From positions 1 through 61,675 of the forward strand of contig NZ_JAFGZD010000027.1 in the NCBI RefSeq assembly GCF_017165765.1: a stretch of DNA of 61,675 nucleotides. The letters are read 5' to 3'. Positions 16,632-25,749 of this stretch are shown piece after piece; position 1 is the stretch's first letter; the number at the start of each line of letters is the position of its first letter. A program made the position numbers and the translations under genes. Origin of the DNA: Pseudomonas capsici. Lineage in GTDB: Bacteria; Pseudomonadota; Gammaproteobacteria; Pseudomonadales; Pseudomonadaceae. The notes under the pieces were generated by a model. That model saw only the letters and a program-made list of their open reading frames with translations. It did not search any database and was not told where the DNA came from.

Positions 16632-16718
16632 GGAGCACCTCGGCTGAACTTTCCGACTCAGTTGTCGGCACGGTGGCGCATTGTAACGGAATCCCGTGCC
16701 AGACGCTCAGTCTTGAAC

Positions 16719-18827
16719 TCAACAGGCAGTCACTTGCACGGGAACGCCATTGAGCACGGCATTGCCGGACAAGGTATCGAGCTGTCGCTCGTCGGTCAGA
16801 TCATTGGCGCTGACACCCGGCTGCGCCTGTGCGATGTCCATACGCACCCCGGCACGCGAGTGCCCCCAGCCATGGGGCAGGCTGACCACGCCGGGCATCA
16901 TCTCCGCGCTGCCCAGCACCTGAACCTCGATCGTCCCGACCCGCGAGTCGACCCTGACCTGCTGCCCGTCGCTCAAGCCCCGGCTGGCCAGGTCATCGGG
17001 ATGCATCAGCAATTGATGCCGTGGCTTGCCTTTCACCAGACGATGATAGTTATGCATCCATGAGTTATTGCTGCGCACATGCCTGCGTCCGATCAGCAGC
17101 AGTTCCCCGGCCTGTGGTGCTGGCGATTCGATAAAGCGCTGCAGATCGGCCAGCACCACCTCAGGCGCCGCCTGGATACGTCCGTTGGCGGTTTTCAGGC
17201 GCGTTGTCAGGTTGGACTTCAAGGGTCCAAGATCAAGCCCGTGAGGATGATTGCCCAGTGCCTCGACCGACAAGGCGTGCTCCGATGCCTCGCCATACCG
17301 CCCCTTGCGCAGACCATGGTCGATGATCAGCGCTGGTGCCATGGTCGGTTTCAGCTCCTTCTGGGCCTTGGTCGCAAAGGCCCTGGCCAGCCCGACGAAA
17401 ATCTCCCAGTCATGCAAGGCGCCTGCGGGCTTGTCAAAAATCGCCCGATTGAACCGAGTGACGTTACGTACCGCCAGGAGATTGAAGGTCGTGTCGTAAT
17501 GATCGTTTTCCAGCGCCGAAGTCGAAGGCAGGATCAGATCGGCATAACGGGTGGTTTCATTGATGTACAGATCAATGCTGAGCATGAAGTCCAGCCCGTC
17601 CAGAGCCCTTTCCAGCTGGCGACCATTGGGCGTGGACAAGACCGGGTTGCCTGCAACCGTGACCAGAGCGCGTATCTGCCCTTCCCCTTCGGTCAGCATC
17701 TCCTCGGCCAGGGCCGAAACCGGCAACTCACCGCCATATTCGGGCAAACCGGAAACTCGACTCTGCCACAGGTTGAAATGCCCGCCCGAGGTCGAGCTGA
17801 CCAGATCCACTGCCGGTTCGGTACACAAGGTGCCGCCCACCCGGTCCAGATTACCGGTCACCAGATTGATCAGTTGCACCAGCCAGTGACACAGCGTGCC
17901 AAAGGCCTGAGTGGAAATGCCCATGCGGCCATAGCAGACAGCCTTGTCGGCAGCGGCGAAGTCCCGGGCCAACTGGCGAATCTGCTCGGCAGGAATGCCG
18001 CAACGCGGACTCATGCTCTCGGCGTTCAGAGCCTTGATCGCTTCTCGCACCTGATCAAGACCATCGACAGGCAAATGAGTCTCCCGGGTAAGTCCTTCCT
18101 CGAACAGGGTATTGAGCAGACCGAAAAGCAGTGCCGCATCGCCGCCAGGCCGGACAAACACATGCTGGTCGGCAATGGCCGCCGTCTCGCTGCGCCGGGG
18201 ATCGACCACCACTACTTTGCCGCCGCGTTTCTGGATCGCTTTCAGACGCTTCTCGACATCCGGCACTGTCATGATGCTGCCATTGGAAGCCAGCGGGTTG
18301 CCACCCAGGATCAGCATGAAATCCGTGTGATCGATATCGGGAATGGGCAGCAGCAGGCCGTGGCCATACATCAGGAAACTGGTGAGGTGATGGGGCAGTT
18401 GATCCACCGAAGTGGCCGAGTAGCGATTGCGAGTCTTGAGCAGCCCCAGAAAATAGTTGCTGTGGGTCGTCAGCCCGTAGTTGTGTACGCTGGGGTTGCC
18501 TTGATAGACCGCGACCGCGTTCTGGCCGTGTTGCTGCTGAATGGCAAACAGACGCTCGGCGACCAGCTCGAAAGCGTCCTGCCATTCGATCGGCTGCCAT
18601 TGATTGCCCACACGTCGCATGGGCTGGCGCAAGCGGTCGGGATCGTTCTGGATATCCTGAAGCGCCACGGCCTTGGGACAGATGTGGCCACGACTGAAAC
18701 TGTCGAGCGGATCGCCCTTGATCGATGTAATGACTGGAGCCGCACCCGCAGATGCAGTGGTTTCAATGGTAAGGCCGCAAATGGCCTCGCACAGGTGGCA
18801 GGCGCGGTGGTGCTCGGTCCTGATCAT
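16719..18827 (-). CDS. Molybdopterin-dependent oxidoreductase (formate dehydrogenase/DMSO reductase superfamily)
   Basis: A 702-residue member of the Mo-bisMGD enzyme superfamily. The N-terminal [4Fe-4S] ligands are Cys10, Cys13, Cys17 and Cys50 (CHLCEAIC and GHICPKA), and the two C-terminal blocks (about 590-700) form the MGD-binding domain. There is no Tat or Sec signal, so it should be cytoplasmic. No small electron-transfer subunit or membrane partner is adjacent, so electron donor and substrate are unknown. A remote alternative is an assimilatory-type or thiosulfate/selenate-type reductase, but nothing decides this. A 13-bp inverted repeat spans its immediate upstream region. Confidence 0.85.
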   Translation of the reverse strand: MIRTEHHRACHLCEAICGLTIETTASAGAAPVITSIKGDPLDSFSRGHICPKAVALQDIQNDPDRLRQPMRRVGNQWQPIEWQDAFELVAERLFAIQQQHGQNAVAVYQGNPSVHNYGLTTHSNYFLGLLKTRNRYSATSVDQLPHHLTSFLMYGHGLLLPIPDIDHTDFMLILGGNPLASNGSIMTVPDVEKRLKAIQKRGGKVVVVDPRRSETAAIADQHVFVRPGGDAALLFGLLNTLFEEGLTRETHLPVDGLDQVREAIKALNAESMSPRCGIPAEQIRQLARDFAAADKAVCYGRMGISTQAFGTLCHWLVQLINLVTGNLDRVGGTLCTEPAVDLVSSTSGGHFNLWQSRVSGLPEYGGELPVSALAEEMLTEGEGQIRALVTVAGNPVLSTPNGRQLERALDGLDFMLSIDLYINETTRYADLILPSTSALENDHYDTTFNLLAVRNVTRFNRAIFDKPAGALHDWEIFVGLARAFATKAQKELKPTMAPALIIDHGLRKGRYGEASEHALSVEALGNHPHGLDLGPLKSNLTTRLKTANGRIQAAPEVVLADLQRFIESPAPQAGELLLIGRRHVRSNNSWMHNYHRLVKGKPRHQLLMHPDDLASRGLSDGQQVRVDSRVGTIEVQVLGSAEMMPGVVSLPHGWGHSRAGVRMDIAQAQPGVSANDLTDERQLDTLSGNAVLNGVPVQVTAC

Positions 18828-18835
18828 CCCAACCT

Positions 18836-18882
18836 CATATTCTTGTCATGGCAGTCAGAGTGATTGCATTGACAAGAATATG
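18836..18882. promoter_or_regulatory. Long inverted repeat upstream of the molybdopterin gene
   Basis: Perfect 13-bp arms CATATTCTTGTCA and TGACAAGAATATG are separated by 21 nt and start 9 nt upstream of the initiator codon of the minus-strand oxidoreductase. It could be a paired operator or an RNA hairpin at the 5' end of the message. No cognate regulator is evident nearby. Confidence 0.55.
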
Positions 18883-18957
18883 GAGCGTTGACAGCAAGCG
18901 CGCCAGAGACGTTCGTCTCGTGAATCGCGAACCATCAGGCGGGCAGATGGCCTGGGA

Positions 18958-19251
18958 TCAGTTGCCGATAGGTGTCACGACCTTGCGCTGCAACTGGATT
19001 TCCGTGACGGTTTCGATCTGCTCCTGGGCAACATGCACCCCGGTCAGTTCGCCGATCAGGCGCCAGTGATCGTCAAGACCCGAGCTGATGGTCGCCATAC
19101 GATCGATCATGCGACGACCGGCTGCGCGGGTAACTTCGTCTTCACTGCGCAACAACTCAAAGGACATCGACGTCATCGAAGCGGTGAGGTGTGTCAGGGT
19201 ACGAGCGGTCAACCCAAGCAGCTCCGTCAGTTGTCGTTCCTTTGAGTCCAT
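18958..19251 (-). CDS. Small conserved hypothetical protein upstream of argF
   Basis: A 97-residue, largely helical soluble protein (Leu/Arg/Thr rich, no cysteine, no membrane segment). It has no domain that I recognise. A small gene of this kind between the molybdopterin region and argF is, as far as I recall, usual in Pseudomonas. ATG at 19251 starts MDSKERQLTELLGL. It faces away from argF across a 414-bp regulatory gap. Its function is unknown. Confidence 0.7.
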   Translation of the reverse strand: MDSKERQLTELLGLTARTLTHLTASMTSMSFELLRSEDEVTRAAGRRMIDRMATISSGLDDHWRLIGELTGVHVAQEQIETVTEIQLQRKVVTPIGN

Positions 19252-19665
19252 TCCCAGCCCCTCGATTGAATTGAGCAGTTACTTGTAACTCTTTATAACT
19301 CACGTACGCAGTTAAGGAAACGGGCAACTTTTCAATGCCGTGAAGCACGTCGCATTAGCATAGAGGCCCAAGACCGGACTTTTACAGTATCGGCATCAAT
19401 TGCCAAGCACTGTTGGGTCAGTGTACAAATGCTGCCTTCTGCAATCAGCGGGCCGGCCACAGGGCTGTTTCAACCAGCGCCTCTGCGGTTACGGACTTCG
19501 TTATCTCTGAAGTAAGCATGCTATTGGTAAGACGCGACATTTTTTTATACTATCGCGCCTTCCTTATTCGTCGCCCCCGTGCGGCTTTCGCCTCAGGTCA
19601 TGCCGTTTTCCCGATAAAAACCGGCTTTCGGAACCTGAGGTCTGTTGCAAAAAAGGTAGTTAATA
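19252..19665. other. Regulatory gap between the small gene and argF
   Basis: A 414-bp non-coding interval between divergent genes. It contains the candidate ArgR half-sites at 19519-19560 and a T-rich promoter-like stretch (ATTTTTTTATACTAT) about 110 nt before argF. The remainder shows no gene, repeat or RNA that I can support. Confidence 0.6.
19519..19560 (-). promoter_or_regulatory. Candidate ArgR operator upstream of argF
   Basis: The minus strand reads TGTCGC-N8-AA-N5 (19539 to 19519), an exact fit to the half-site consensus recalled for Pseudomonas ArgR. A weaker half-site with the same TT-N8-GCG spacing on the plus strand follows 21 bp on (19540-19560). The pair overlaps the T-rich promoter-like region, so a repressor role is likely. 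Confidence 0.6.
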
Positions 19666-20586
19666 ATGAGCGCCAGGCACTTTCTCTCGATGATGGATTA
19701 CACCCCAGATGAGCTTCTGGGCCTGATCCGTCGTGGCGTAGAGCTTAAAGACCTGCGAAATCGCGGCGTGCTTTTTGAACCACTGAAAAATCGAGTGCTG
19801 GGGATGATCTTCGAGAAATCCTCGACACGTACCCGTCTTTCCTTTGAAGCGGGCATGATCCAGATGGGTGGCCAGGCCATCTTTCTGTCCCATCGCGACA
19901 CTCAACTGGGCCGTGGCGAGCCGATTTCCGACAGCGCAAAAGTCATGTCGCGCATGCTCGATGCCGTAATGATCCGGACTTTTGCCCATAGCAACCTGAT
20001 CGAATTCGCCGCCAACTCCCGCGTCCCGGTGATCAACGGACTGTCCGACGACCTGCATCCGTGCCAGTTGCTGGCCGACATGCAGACCTTCCTGGAGCAC
20101 CGCGGCTCGATCAAGGGCAAGACCGTGGCCTGGATCGGTGACGGCAACAACATGTGCAACAGTTATATAGAAGCGGCCATACAGTTCGACTTCCAGTTGC
20201 GTGTGGCCTGCCCTTCCGGCTACGAACCAAACCCCGAGTTCCTGGCACTGGCCGGCGATCGCGTGACCGTCACCCGCGATCCGAAGGAAGCGGTTGCCGG
20301 TGCGCACCTGATCAGTACCGATGTCTGGACCTCCATGGGTCAGGAAGAAGAAACCGCCAAGCGCATCGCGCTGTTCGCGCCCTTCCAGGTCACCCGGGCC
20401 TTGCTCGATCTGGCTGCCGAAAACGTGCTGTTCATGCATTGCCTGCCAGCGCATCGCGGTGAAGAAATCAGCGCCGACCTGCTGGACGATGAGCGTTCGG
20501 TCGCCTGGGATCAGGCCGAGAACCGCCTGCATGCCCAGAAAGCCCTGCTGGAGTTTCTGGTCGCGCCGTCCTATCAGCCAAAATGA
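19666..20586 (+). CDS. argF: Ornithine carbamoyltransferase (anabolic)
   Basis: Makes citrulline from ornithine and carbamoyl phosphate in arginine synthesis. The 306-residue protein has the carbamoyl-phosphate loop SSTRTR (about 47-52), the HRDTQLGRGEPI segment, and the ornithine/citrulline motif HCLPAHRGEEI near 263-273. Its length fits the anabolic rather than the longer catabolic ArcB enzyme. The ATG at 19666 follows a T-rich promoter region with predicted ArgR sites. The stop overlaps the start of the ABC ATPase gene by 4 nt. Confidence 0.97.
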   Translation: MSARHFLSMMDYTPDELLGLIRRGVELKDLRNRGVLFEPLKNRVLGMIFEKSSTRTRLSFEAGMIQMGGQAIFLSHRDTQLGRGEPISDSAKVMSRMLDAVMIRTFAHSNLIEFAANSRVPVINGLSDDLHPCQLLADMQTFLEHRGSIKGKTVAWIGDGNNMCNSYIEAAIQFDFQLRVACPSGYEPNPEFLALAGDRVTVTRDPKEAVAGAHLISTDVWTSMGQEEETAKRIALFAPFQVTRALLDLAAENVLFMHCLPAHRGEEISADLLDDERSVAWDQAENRLHAQKALLEFLVAPSYQPK

Positions 20587-21656
20587 GCCATGCCCTGCTG
20601 CTGAATCTGCGCAACCTGGCCTGCGGTTATCAGGATCAACGCGTGGTGCAGGACCTCAACCTGCACCTCAACGCCGGAGATATCGGTTGCCTGCTGGGGT
20701 CTTCGGGCTGCGGCAAGACTACGACCCTGCGGGCCATTGCAGGGTTCGAACCGATCCATGCCGGCGAGATCACCTTGGCCGGTGAAGTGATTTCCCGGCC
20801 CGGCTGGACCCTGGCACCGGAGAAGCGCCGGATCGGCATGGTATTTCAGGACTATGCGCTGTTCCCGCATCTGAACGTGGCGCAGAACATCGCTTTCGGC
20901 ATCCGCAAACACCCACGCCTGAATCAGGTGATCGACGAACTGCTGGAACTGGTCAACCTGGGCTCACTGGGCAAACGTTATCCCCATGAGCTTTCCGGCG
21001 GACAGCAGCAGCGTGTCGCCCTCGCCCGAGCCCTGGCACCGGAGCCGCAACTGCTGTTACTGGATGAACCGTTTTCCAACCTTGACGGCGAGTTGCGCCG
21101 ACGCCTGAGCCATGAGGTGCGCGACATTCTCAAAGCCCGTGGCACCAGCGCGATTCTGGTGACCCACGATCAGGAAGAAGCCTTTGCAGTCAGCGACCAC
21201 GTCGGCGTGTTCAAGGAAGGCCGGCTTGAGCAATGGGATACGCCCTACAACCTCTATCACGAGCCTCAGACGCCTTTCGTGGCCAGCTTCATCGGCCAGG
21301 GCTATTTCATTCGCGGACAGTTGATCGATCCGCAATCGGTACAGACCGAACTCGGCGTGCTGCATGGCAATCGCGCCTATCCGGGGGTCAGCGGCAGTGC
21401 CGTCGATGTGCTGCTGCGTCCGGACGATATTGTCTACGCAGCGGACAGCGACCTGAAAGCACGAGTGGTTGGCAGGACATTCCAGGGCGCTTCAACCCTG
21501 TATCGCCTGCAATTGCCGACCGGCAGCCAGCTTGAGGCCATCTTCCCCGGTCATGCCGATCACATGACAGGAGAAGAAGTCGGGATTCGGGTCACCACCG
21601 AACATCTGGTGCTGTTCCCGGCAGCGGGGAGTGTTGCAGCGAATTCGGTGTTGTAG
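20583..21656 (+). CDS. ABC transporter ATP-binding protein, FbpC/PotA type, without its permease
   Basis: A 357-residue ABC ATPase. The nucleotide-binding domain has Walker A GSSGCGKTT (about 39-47), signature LSGGQQQR and Walker B LLLLDEP. The C-terminal part (about 240-340) resembles a TOBE/regulatory domain of iron(III), polyamine or sulfate importers. It overlaps argF by 4 nt (ATGA), yet no permease or binding protein is adjacent, so its partners must be encoded elsewhere. The pairing with argF is recalled from other Pseudomonas. The substrate is unresolved; ferric iron or polyamines are the closest families. Confidence 0.85.
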   Translation: MSHALLLNLRNLACGYQDQRVVQDLNLHLNAGDIGCLLGSSGCGKTTTLRAIAGFEPIHAGEITLAGEVISRPGWTLAPEKRRIGMVFQDYALFPHLNVAQNIAFGIRKHPRLNQVIDELLELVNLGSLGKRYPHELSGGQQQRVALARALAPEPQLLLLDEPFSNLDGELRRRLSHEVRDILKARGTSAILVTHDQEEAFAVSDHVGVFKEGRLEQWDTPYNLYHEPQTPFVASFIGQGYFIRGQLIDPQSVQTELGVLHGNRAYPGVSGSAVDVLLRPDDIVYAADSDLKARVVGRTFQGASTLYRLQLPTGSQLEAIFPGHADHMTGEEVGIRVTTEHLVLFPAAGSVAANSVL

Positions 21657-21682
21657 AGGGCTTCGTGAATGGCGGGAGCAAA

Positions 21683-22153
21683 CTACTCCCTGCCGATCGC
21701 TGCAAACACCGCACGGGTATGTTCCGCCAGAACCGCCGCCGACAATTCTACCTCCAACCCGCGCCGGCCTGCACTGACGTAAATCGTCTCGAACGGCTGG
21801 GCGCTCTGATCGATGAAGGTGCGCAGACGCTTCTTCTGCCCCAGCGGGCTGATCCCACCCAGCAGATAACCGGTTGCCCGCTGAGCCGCAGCCGGATCGG
21901 CCATCTCGGCTTTCTTCGCAGCGGCGGCACTGGCCAGAGCCTTGAGATCCAGGGTGCCGGCAACCGGTACCACGGCCACCAGCAACTCTCCCTTTTCCGT
22001 ACTCGCGAGCAGGGTCTTGAACACCCTTGCCGGTTCAAGGCCCAGCTTCTCGGCCGCTTCAAGCCCGTAAGACGCTGCTTTCGGATCATGTTCGTAACTG
22101 TGAATCCGGTGTTCGGCGCGAACTTTCTTCAATAAATCCAGCGCGGGGGTCAT
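21683..22153 (-). CDS. ybaK: Cys-tRNA(Pro)/Cys-tRNA(Cys) deacylase YbaK/EbsC
   Basis: A trans-editing hydrolase that removes cysteine misattached to tRNA-Pro. The 156 residues cover one complete YbaK/ProX domain: the N-terminal helix (TPALDLLKKVRAEHRIHSYEHDP), the VFKTL segment carrying the conserved lysine, and the GYLLGGISPLGQKK strand-loop typical of the family. I chose the ATG at 22153, since an upstream in-frame ATG adds only six residues without a better ribosome site. It is convergent with the ABC ATPase gene. Confidence 0.92.
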   Translation of the reverse strand: MTPALDLLKKVRAEHRIHSYEHDPKAASYGLEAAEKLGLEPARVFKTLLASTEKGELLVAVVPVAGTLDLKALASAAAAKKAEMADPAAAQRATGYLLGGISPLGQKKRLRTFIDQSAQPFETIYVSAGRRGLEVELSAAVLAEHTRAVFAAIGRE

Positions 22154-22504
22154 CAGGACACTCCAGGTCACTCAAGGCGGCCTCTACTTTAGGCGAAATA
22201 CGATGCAAAAGCCCTATCTCAAGGCACAATGCTGAGTGATGGCTGTTTAAAATCAAAAAAAATATTTCCTACACAAGATGGAGAAATTTCAAATTTCGCT
22301 GTCAGAAAATATCGTCAATGGTTCACTTTCAACCTTTGACAGGGTTGTTTCTTGTCTATATTTTTTCGTTTACGAATATTTTTGAAATTTATTTTTCAAC
22401 AGGATTCGTAAAACCGCCCCGGGAATGGGGTTTTCCCGAGACGGCAGATGATGAGCATCGGTGCTTTGCATACGAAGCCGCAAAAAACAAAAAACGAGGT
22501 TCAC
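22154..22504. other. Regulatory gap upstream of glpF
   Basis: A 351-bp AT-rich interval between ybaK and glpF. It holds the candidate GlpR operator near 22365-22379, poly-A/T promoter-like stretches (TATATTTTTTCG) and the glpF ribosome site (AACGAGG). The downstream part, including the RBS, would form the glpF leader. No separate gene is supported. Confidence 0.6.
22365..22379 (-). promoter_or_regulatory. Candidate GlpR operator upstream of glpF
   Basis: The inverted repeat TTCGT-TT-ACGAA sits in the AT-rich promoter region. Its reverse complement ATATTCGTAAACGAA matches 12 of 15 bases of ATTTTCACAAACGAA upstream of glpD (27281-27295), which is what a shared GlpR repressor site would look like. 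Confidence 0.5.
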
Positions 22505-23356
22505 ATGACCATATCAATGCAACAACCGACGCTACGAGGCCAGTGTCTGGCCGAATTCCTTGGCACCGCTCTGATGATTTTCTTCGGCACGGGATGTGTT
22601 GCAGCGCTCAAGGTCGCAGGTGCTACATTTGGCCTGTGGGAAATCTGCATCATCTGGGGTCTGGCCGTCAGCATGGCGATCTACGTCAGTGCCGGAGTTT
22701 CGGGCGCTCACCTCAATCCCGCCGTCAGCATCGCCCTCAGCCTCTTTGCAGGTTTTGAAAAGAGAAAACTCCCCTTCTATATAAGCGCCCAGATCGCCGG
22801 AGCCTTTTGTGGCGCAGGTCTGGTCTATCTGCTTTACATCAGCCTGTTCTTCGAATTCGAACATGCTCACAACATGATTCGTGGCAGTGTGCAAAGCCTC
22901 GAACTGGCATCAGTCTTTTCCACCTACCCTAACCCGTCCATTTCCGTGGGCCAGGCGTTCCTGGTCGAAGTAGTGATCACCGCCGTGCTGATGGGCGTGA
23001 TCATGGCCTTGGGCGATGACAGCAACGGTCTGCCACGCGGCGCAATGGCTCCCTTGCTGGTCGGTCTGCTGGTTGCCGTTATCGGCGCATCCATGGGGCC
23101 GCTGACCGGTTTCGCCATGAACCCGGCACGGGATTTCGGTCCTAAACTGATGACATTCCTTGCAGGCTGGGATGAGATAGCCTTCACCGGTGGACGCGAC
23201 ATACCGTATTTCCTGGTTCCGATCTTTGCACCGATCCTGGGTGCCTGCCTCGGTGCTGCCGGCTATCGCGCGCTGATCGCCCGTCATCTGCCCAACGCCG
23301 TCGTCGCTGAAAAGGCTCCTGAAGCCATTCGCGGCAAAGCACAGACTTCCGTTTGA
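22505..23356 (+). CDS. glpF: Glycerol uptake facilitator (aquaglyceroporin)
   Basis: An inner-membrane channel for glycerol in the MIP family. The 283 residues hold six membrane spans with two half-helix NPA motifs (Asn71-Pro72-Ala73 and Asn206-Pro207-Ala208). The Asp after the second NPAR (NPARDFGP) is the residue associated with glycerol-transporting MIP proteins. I chose the ATG at 22505, behind ACGAGGTTCAC, because the preceding in-frame extension is not part of the family. It is the first gene of glpF-glpK-glpR. Confidence 0.96.
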   Translation: MTISMQQPTLRGQCLAEFLGTALMIFFGTGCVAALKVAGATFGLWEICIIWGLAVSMAIYVSAGVSGAHLNPAVSIALSLFAGFEKRKLPFYISAQIAGAFCGAGLVYLLYISLFFEFEHAHNMIRGSVQSLELASVFSTYPNPSISVGQAFLVEVVITAVLMGVIMALGDDSNGLPRGAMAPLLVGLLVAVIGASMGPLTGFAMNPARDFGPKLMTFLAGWDEIAFTGGRDIPYFLVPIFAPILGACLGAAGYRALIARHLPNAVVAEKAPEAIRGKAQTSV

Positions 23357-23384
23357 ACACCCCCAATAACGCAAGGCAATCGAA

Positions 23385-24890
23385 ATGACAGACTCTCAGA
23401 ACAAGAATTACATCATTGCCCTTGATCAGGGCACCACCAGTTCACGTGCGATCATTTTCGACCGCAACGCCAACGTGGTGAGCACTGCCCAGAGCGAATT
23501 CGTCCAGCATTACCCACAGGCTGGCTGGGTCGAACATGACCCGATGGAAATCTTCGCCACCCAGACCGCCTGCATGACCAAAGCCCTGGCCCAGGCAGAT
23601 CTGCACCATAACCAGATCGCGGCCATCGGTATCACCAACCAGCGTGAAACCACTGTGGTCTGGGAAAAGGACACCGGCCGTCCGATCTACAACGCTATCG
23701 TCTGGCAATGCCGCCGCAGCACCGAAATCTGCCAGCAGCTCAAGCGCGACGGTCTTGAGGAATACATCAAGGACACCACCGGTCTGGTCACCGACCCCTA
23801 CTTCTCCGGCACCAAACTCAAGTGGATTCTGGACAACGTCGAAGGCAGCCGCGAGCGCGCACGCAAGGGCGAACTGATGTTCGGCACCATCGACAGCTGG
23901 CTGATCTGGAAATTTACCGGCGGCAAGATTCATGTCACCGACTACACCAACGCCTCACGCACCATGCTGTTCAACATCCACACTCTGGAGTGGGACCAGC
24001 GCATGCTTGAGGTGCTGGATATCCCTCGCGAAATGCTGCCCGAGGTCAAGGCATCTTCGGAAGTCTACGGTCACAGCAAAAGCGGGATTCCGATTGCCGG
24101 TATCGCCGGCGACCAGCAGGCAGCACTGTTCGGCCAGATGTGCGTGGAACCGGGCCAGGCGAAGAACACCTACGGCACCGGCTGCTTCCTGCTGATGAAC
24201 ACCGGCAAGAAAGCCGTCAAATCGGCCCACGGCATGCTGACCACCATTGGCTGCGGCCCGCGCGGCGAAGTGGCTTATGCACTGGAAGGCGCAGTGTTCA
24301 ACGGCGGTTCCACTGTGCAGTGGCTGCGTGACGAACTGAAAATCGTCAACGACGCTCTGGACACCGAGTACTTCGCCAACAAGGTCAAGAACAGCAACGG
24401 CGTCTATCTGGTCCCGGCCTTTACCGGTCTGGGCGCGCCCTACTGGGACCCCTATGCCCGTGGCGCCCTGTTCGGCCTGACCCGTGGCGTGAAAGTCGAC
24501 CACATCATCCGCGCAGCGCTGGAATCCATCGCCTACCAGACCCGTGACGTACTGGACGCCATGCAGCAGGACTCGGGCGAACGCCTGAAGGCTCTGCGTG
24601 TCGACGGTGGCGCGGTGGCCAACAACTTCCTCATGCAATTCCAGGCCGACATCCTCGGCACTCGGGTCGAACGCCCGCAAATGCGCGAAACCACCGCTCT
24701 GGGTGCAGCATTCCTGGCCGGTCTGGCGATTGGCTTCTGGGGCAGCCTGGACGAGTTGCGCAACAAGGCGATTATCGAACGCGAATTCGAGCCACAGTGC
24801 GACGAGGCAGCAAAAGAGAAGCTTTACGCAGGCTGGAAAAAAGCCGTCGAGCGCACGCGTGACTGGGAACCGCACGAAAACGAAGAGTAA
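23385..24890 (+). CDS. glpK: Glycerol kinase
   Basis: Phosphorylates glycerol to sn-glycerol 3-phosphate. The 501-residue FGGY-family kinase starts with NYIIALDQGTTSSRAI, the phosphate-1 ATP-binding motif, and carries the FGGY signatures (WDPYARGALFGLTRG and RVDGGAVANNF). Length matches the bacterial enzyme. It lies 28 nt after glpF and 92 nt before glpR, so the three genes probably share one transcript under GlpR control. Confidence 0.98.
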   Translation: MTDSQNKNYIIALDQGTTSSRAIIFDRNANVVSTAQSEFVQHYPQAGWVEHDPMEIFATQTACMTKALAQADLHHNQIAAIGITNQRETTVVWEKDTGRPIYNAIVWQCRRSTEICQQLKRDGLEEYIKDTTGLVTDPYFSGTKLKWILDNVEGSRERARKGELMFGTIDSWLIWKFTGGKIHVTDYTNASRTMLFNIHTLEWDQRMLEVLDIPREMLPEVKASSEVYGHSKSGIPIAGIAGDQQAALFGQMCVEPGQAKNTYGTGCFLLMNTGKKAVKSAHGMLTTIGCGPRGEVAYALEGAVFNGGSTVQWLRDELKIVNDALDTEYFANKVKNSNGVYLVPAFTGLGAPYWDPYARGALFGLTRGVKVDHIIRAALESIAYQTRDVLDAMQQDSGERLKALRVDGGAVANNFLMQFQADILGTRVERPQMRETTALGAAFLAGLAIGFWGSLDELRNKAIIEREFEPQCDEAAKEKLYAGWKKAVERTRDWEPHENEE

Positions 24891-24982
24891 GCATGACGGG
24901 GAGCAGGATTATTGAGGCTGACAGCCAAGGCCCGGCTGCGGCATCATGGGCGCCATTTGCAGAGGGCGCCCAAGGAAAAACA

Positions 24983-25738
24983 ATGAACCTGCCTCCCCGC
25001 CAGCAACAGATCCTCGAACTGGTTCGCGAACGCGGCTATGTCAGCATCGAGGAAATGGCGACGCTGTTCGTCGTGACCCCACAAACCATCCGCCGTGATA
25101 TCAATCAACTTGCGGAAATGAACCTGCTGCGTCGCTACCACGGCGGCGCGGCCTATGACTCGAGCATCGAGAACACCGCCTACGCCATGCGTGCGGACCA
25201 GATGCGCGACGAGAAACAACGGATCGCCGAAGCCATCGCCGCGCAGATCCCGGACAACGCCTCGCTGTTCATCAATATCGGGACCACCACCGAATCCATC
25301 GCCCGCGCCCTGCTCAACCACAACAACCTGAAGATCATCACCAATAACCTGCATGTGGCTTCGATCCTCAGCGGCAAGGATGATTTCGAGGTATTGCTGG
25401 CCGGTGGCAACGTGCGCCGTGACGGCGGAGTGGTCGGTCAGGCCAGCGTGGACTTCATCACCCAGTTCAAGGTCGACTTCGCGCTGGTCGGGATCAGCGG
25501 TATCGACGAAGACGGCAGCCTGCTGGATTTCGACTATCAGGAAGTCCGGGTTTCCCAGGCGATCATTGCCAATGCCCGACAAGTGCTGCTGGCTGCGGAC
25601 TCCAGCAAGTTCGGGCGCAACGCCATGGTGCGGCTTGGCCCCATCAGCCTGATCGACTGTCTGGTGACCGATCAGGCACCGGTTCCGGCATTGCAGCAAC
25701 TGCTTGCCCAGCACAAGATCCGCCTCGAAGTGGTCTGA
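24983..25738 (+). CDS. glpR: DeoR-family regulator of glycerol metabolism
   Basis: The sn-glycerol-3-phosphate-responsive repressor of the glp genes. In the 251 residues the N-terminal DeoR winged helix (about 3-57) includes VSIEEMATLFVVTPQTIRRD, followed by a sugar-phosphate sensor domain (about 75-240) of the DeoRC type. I chose the ATG at 24983 after AAGGAAAAAC, since the upstream in-frame start gives a 30-residue extension without family support. It is followed by a palindromic repeat and a toxin-antitoxin pair instead of glpD. Confidence 0.95.
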   Translation: MNLPPRQQQILELVRERGYVSIEEMATLFVVTPQTIRRDINQLAEMNLLRRYHGGAAYDSSIENTAYAMRADQMRDEKQRIAEAIAAQIPDNASLFINIGTTTESIARALLNHNNLKIITNNLHVASILSGKDDFEVLLAGGNVRRDGGVVGQASVDFITQFKVDFALVGISGIDEDGSLLDFDYQEVRVSQAIIANARQVLLAADSSKFGRNAMVRLGPISLIDCLVTDQAPVPALQQLLAQHKIRLEVV

Positions 25739-25749
25739 TTTCAGCGGTC

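Noticed and set aside
17079..18863. A 594-codon plus-strand frame
   Set aside because: It overlaps the molybdopterin oxidoreductase on the opposite strand, which has cysteine cluster and MGD domains; the plus translation is His/Gln-rich with no domain.
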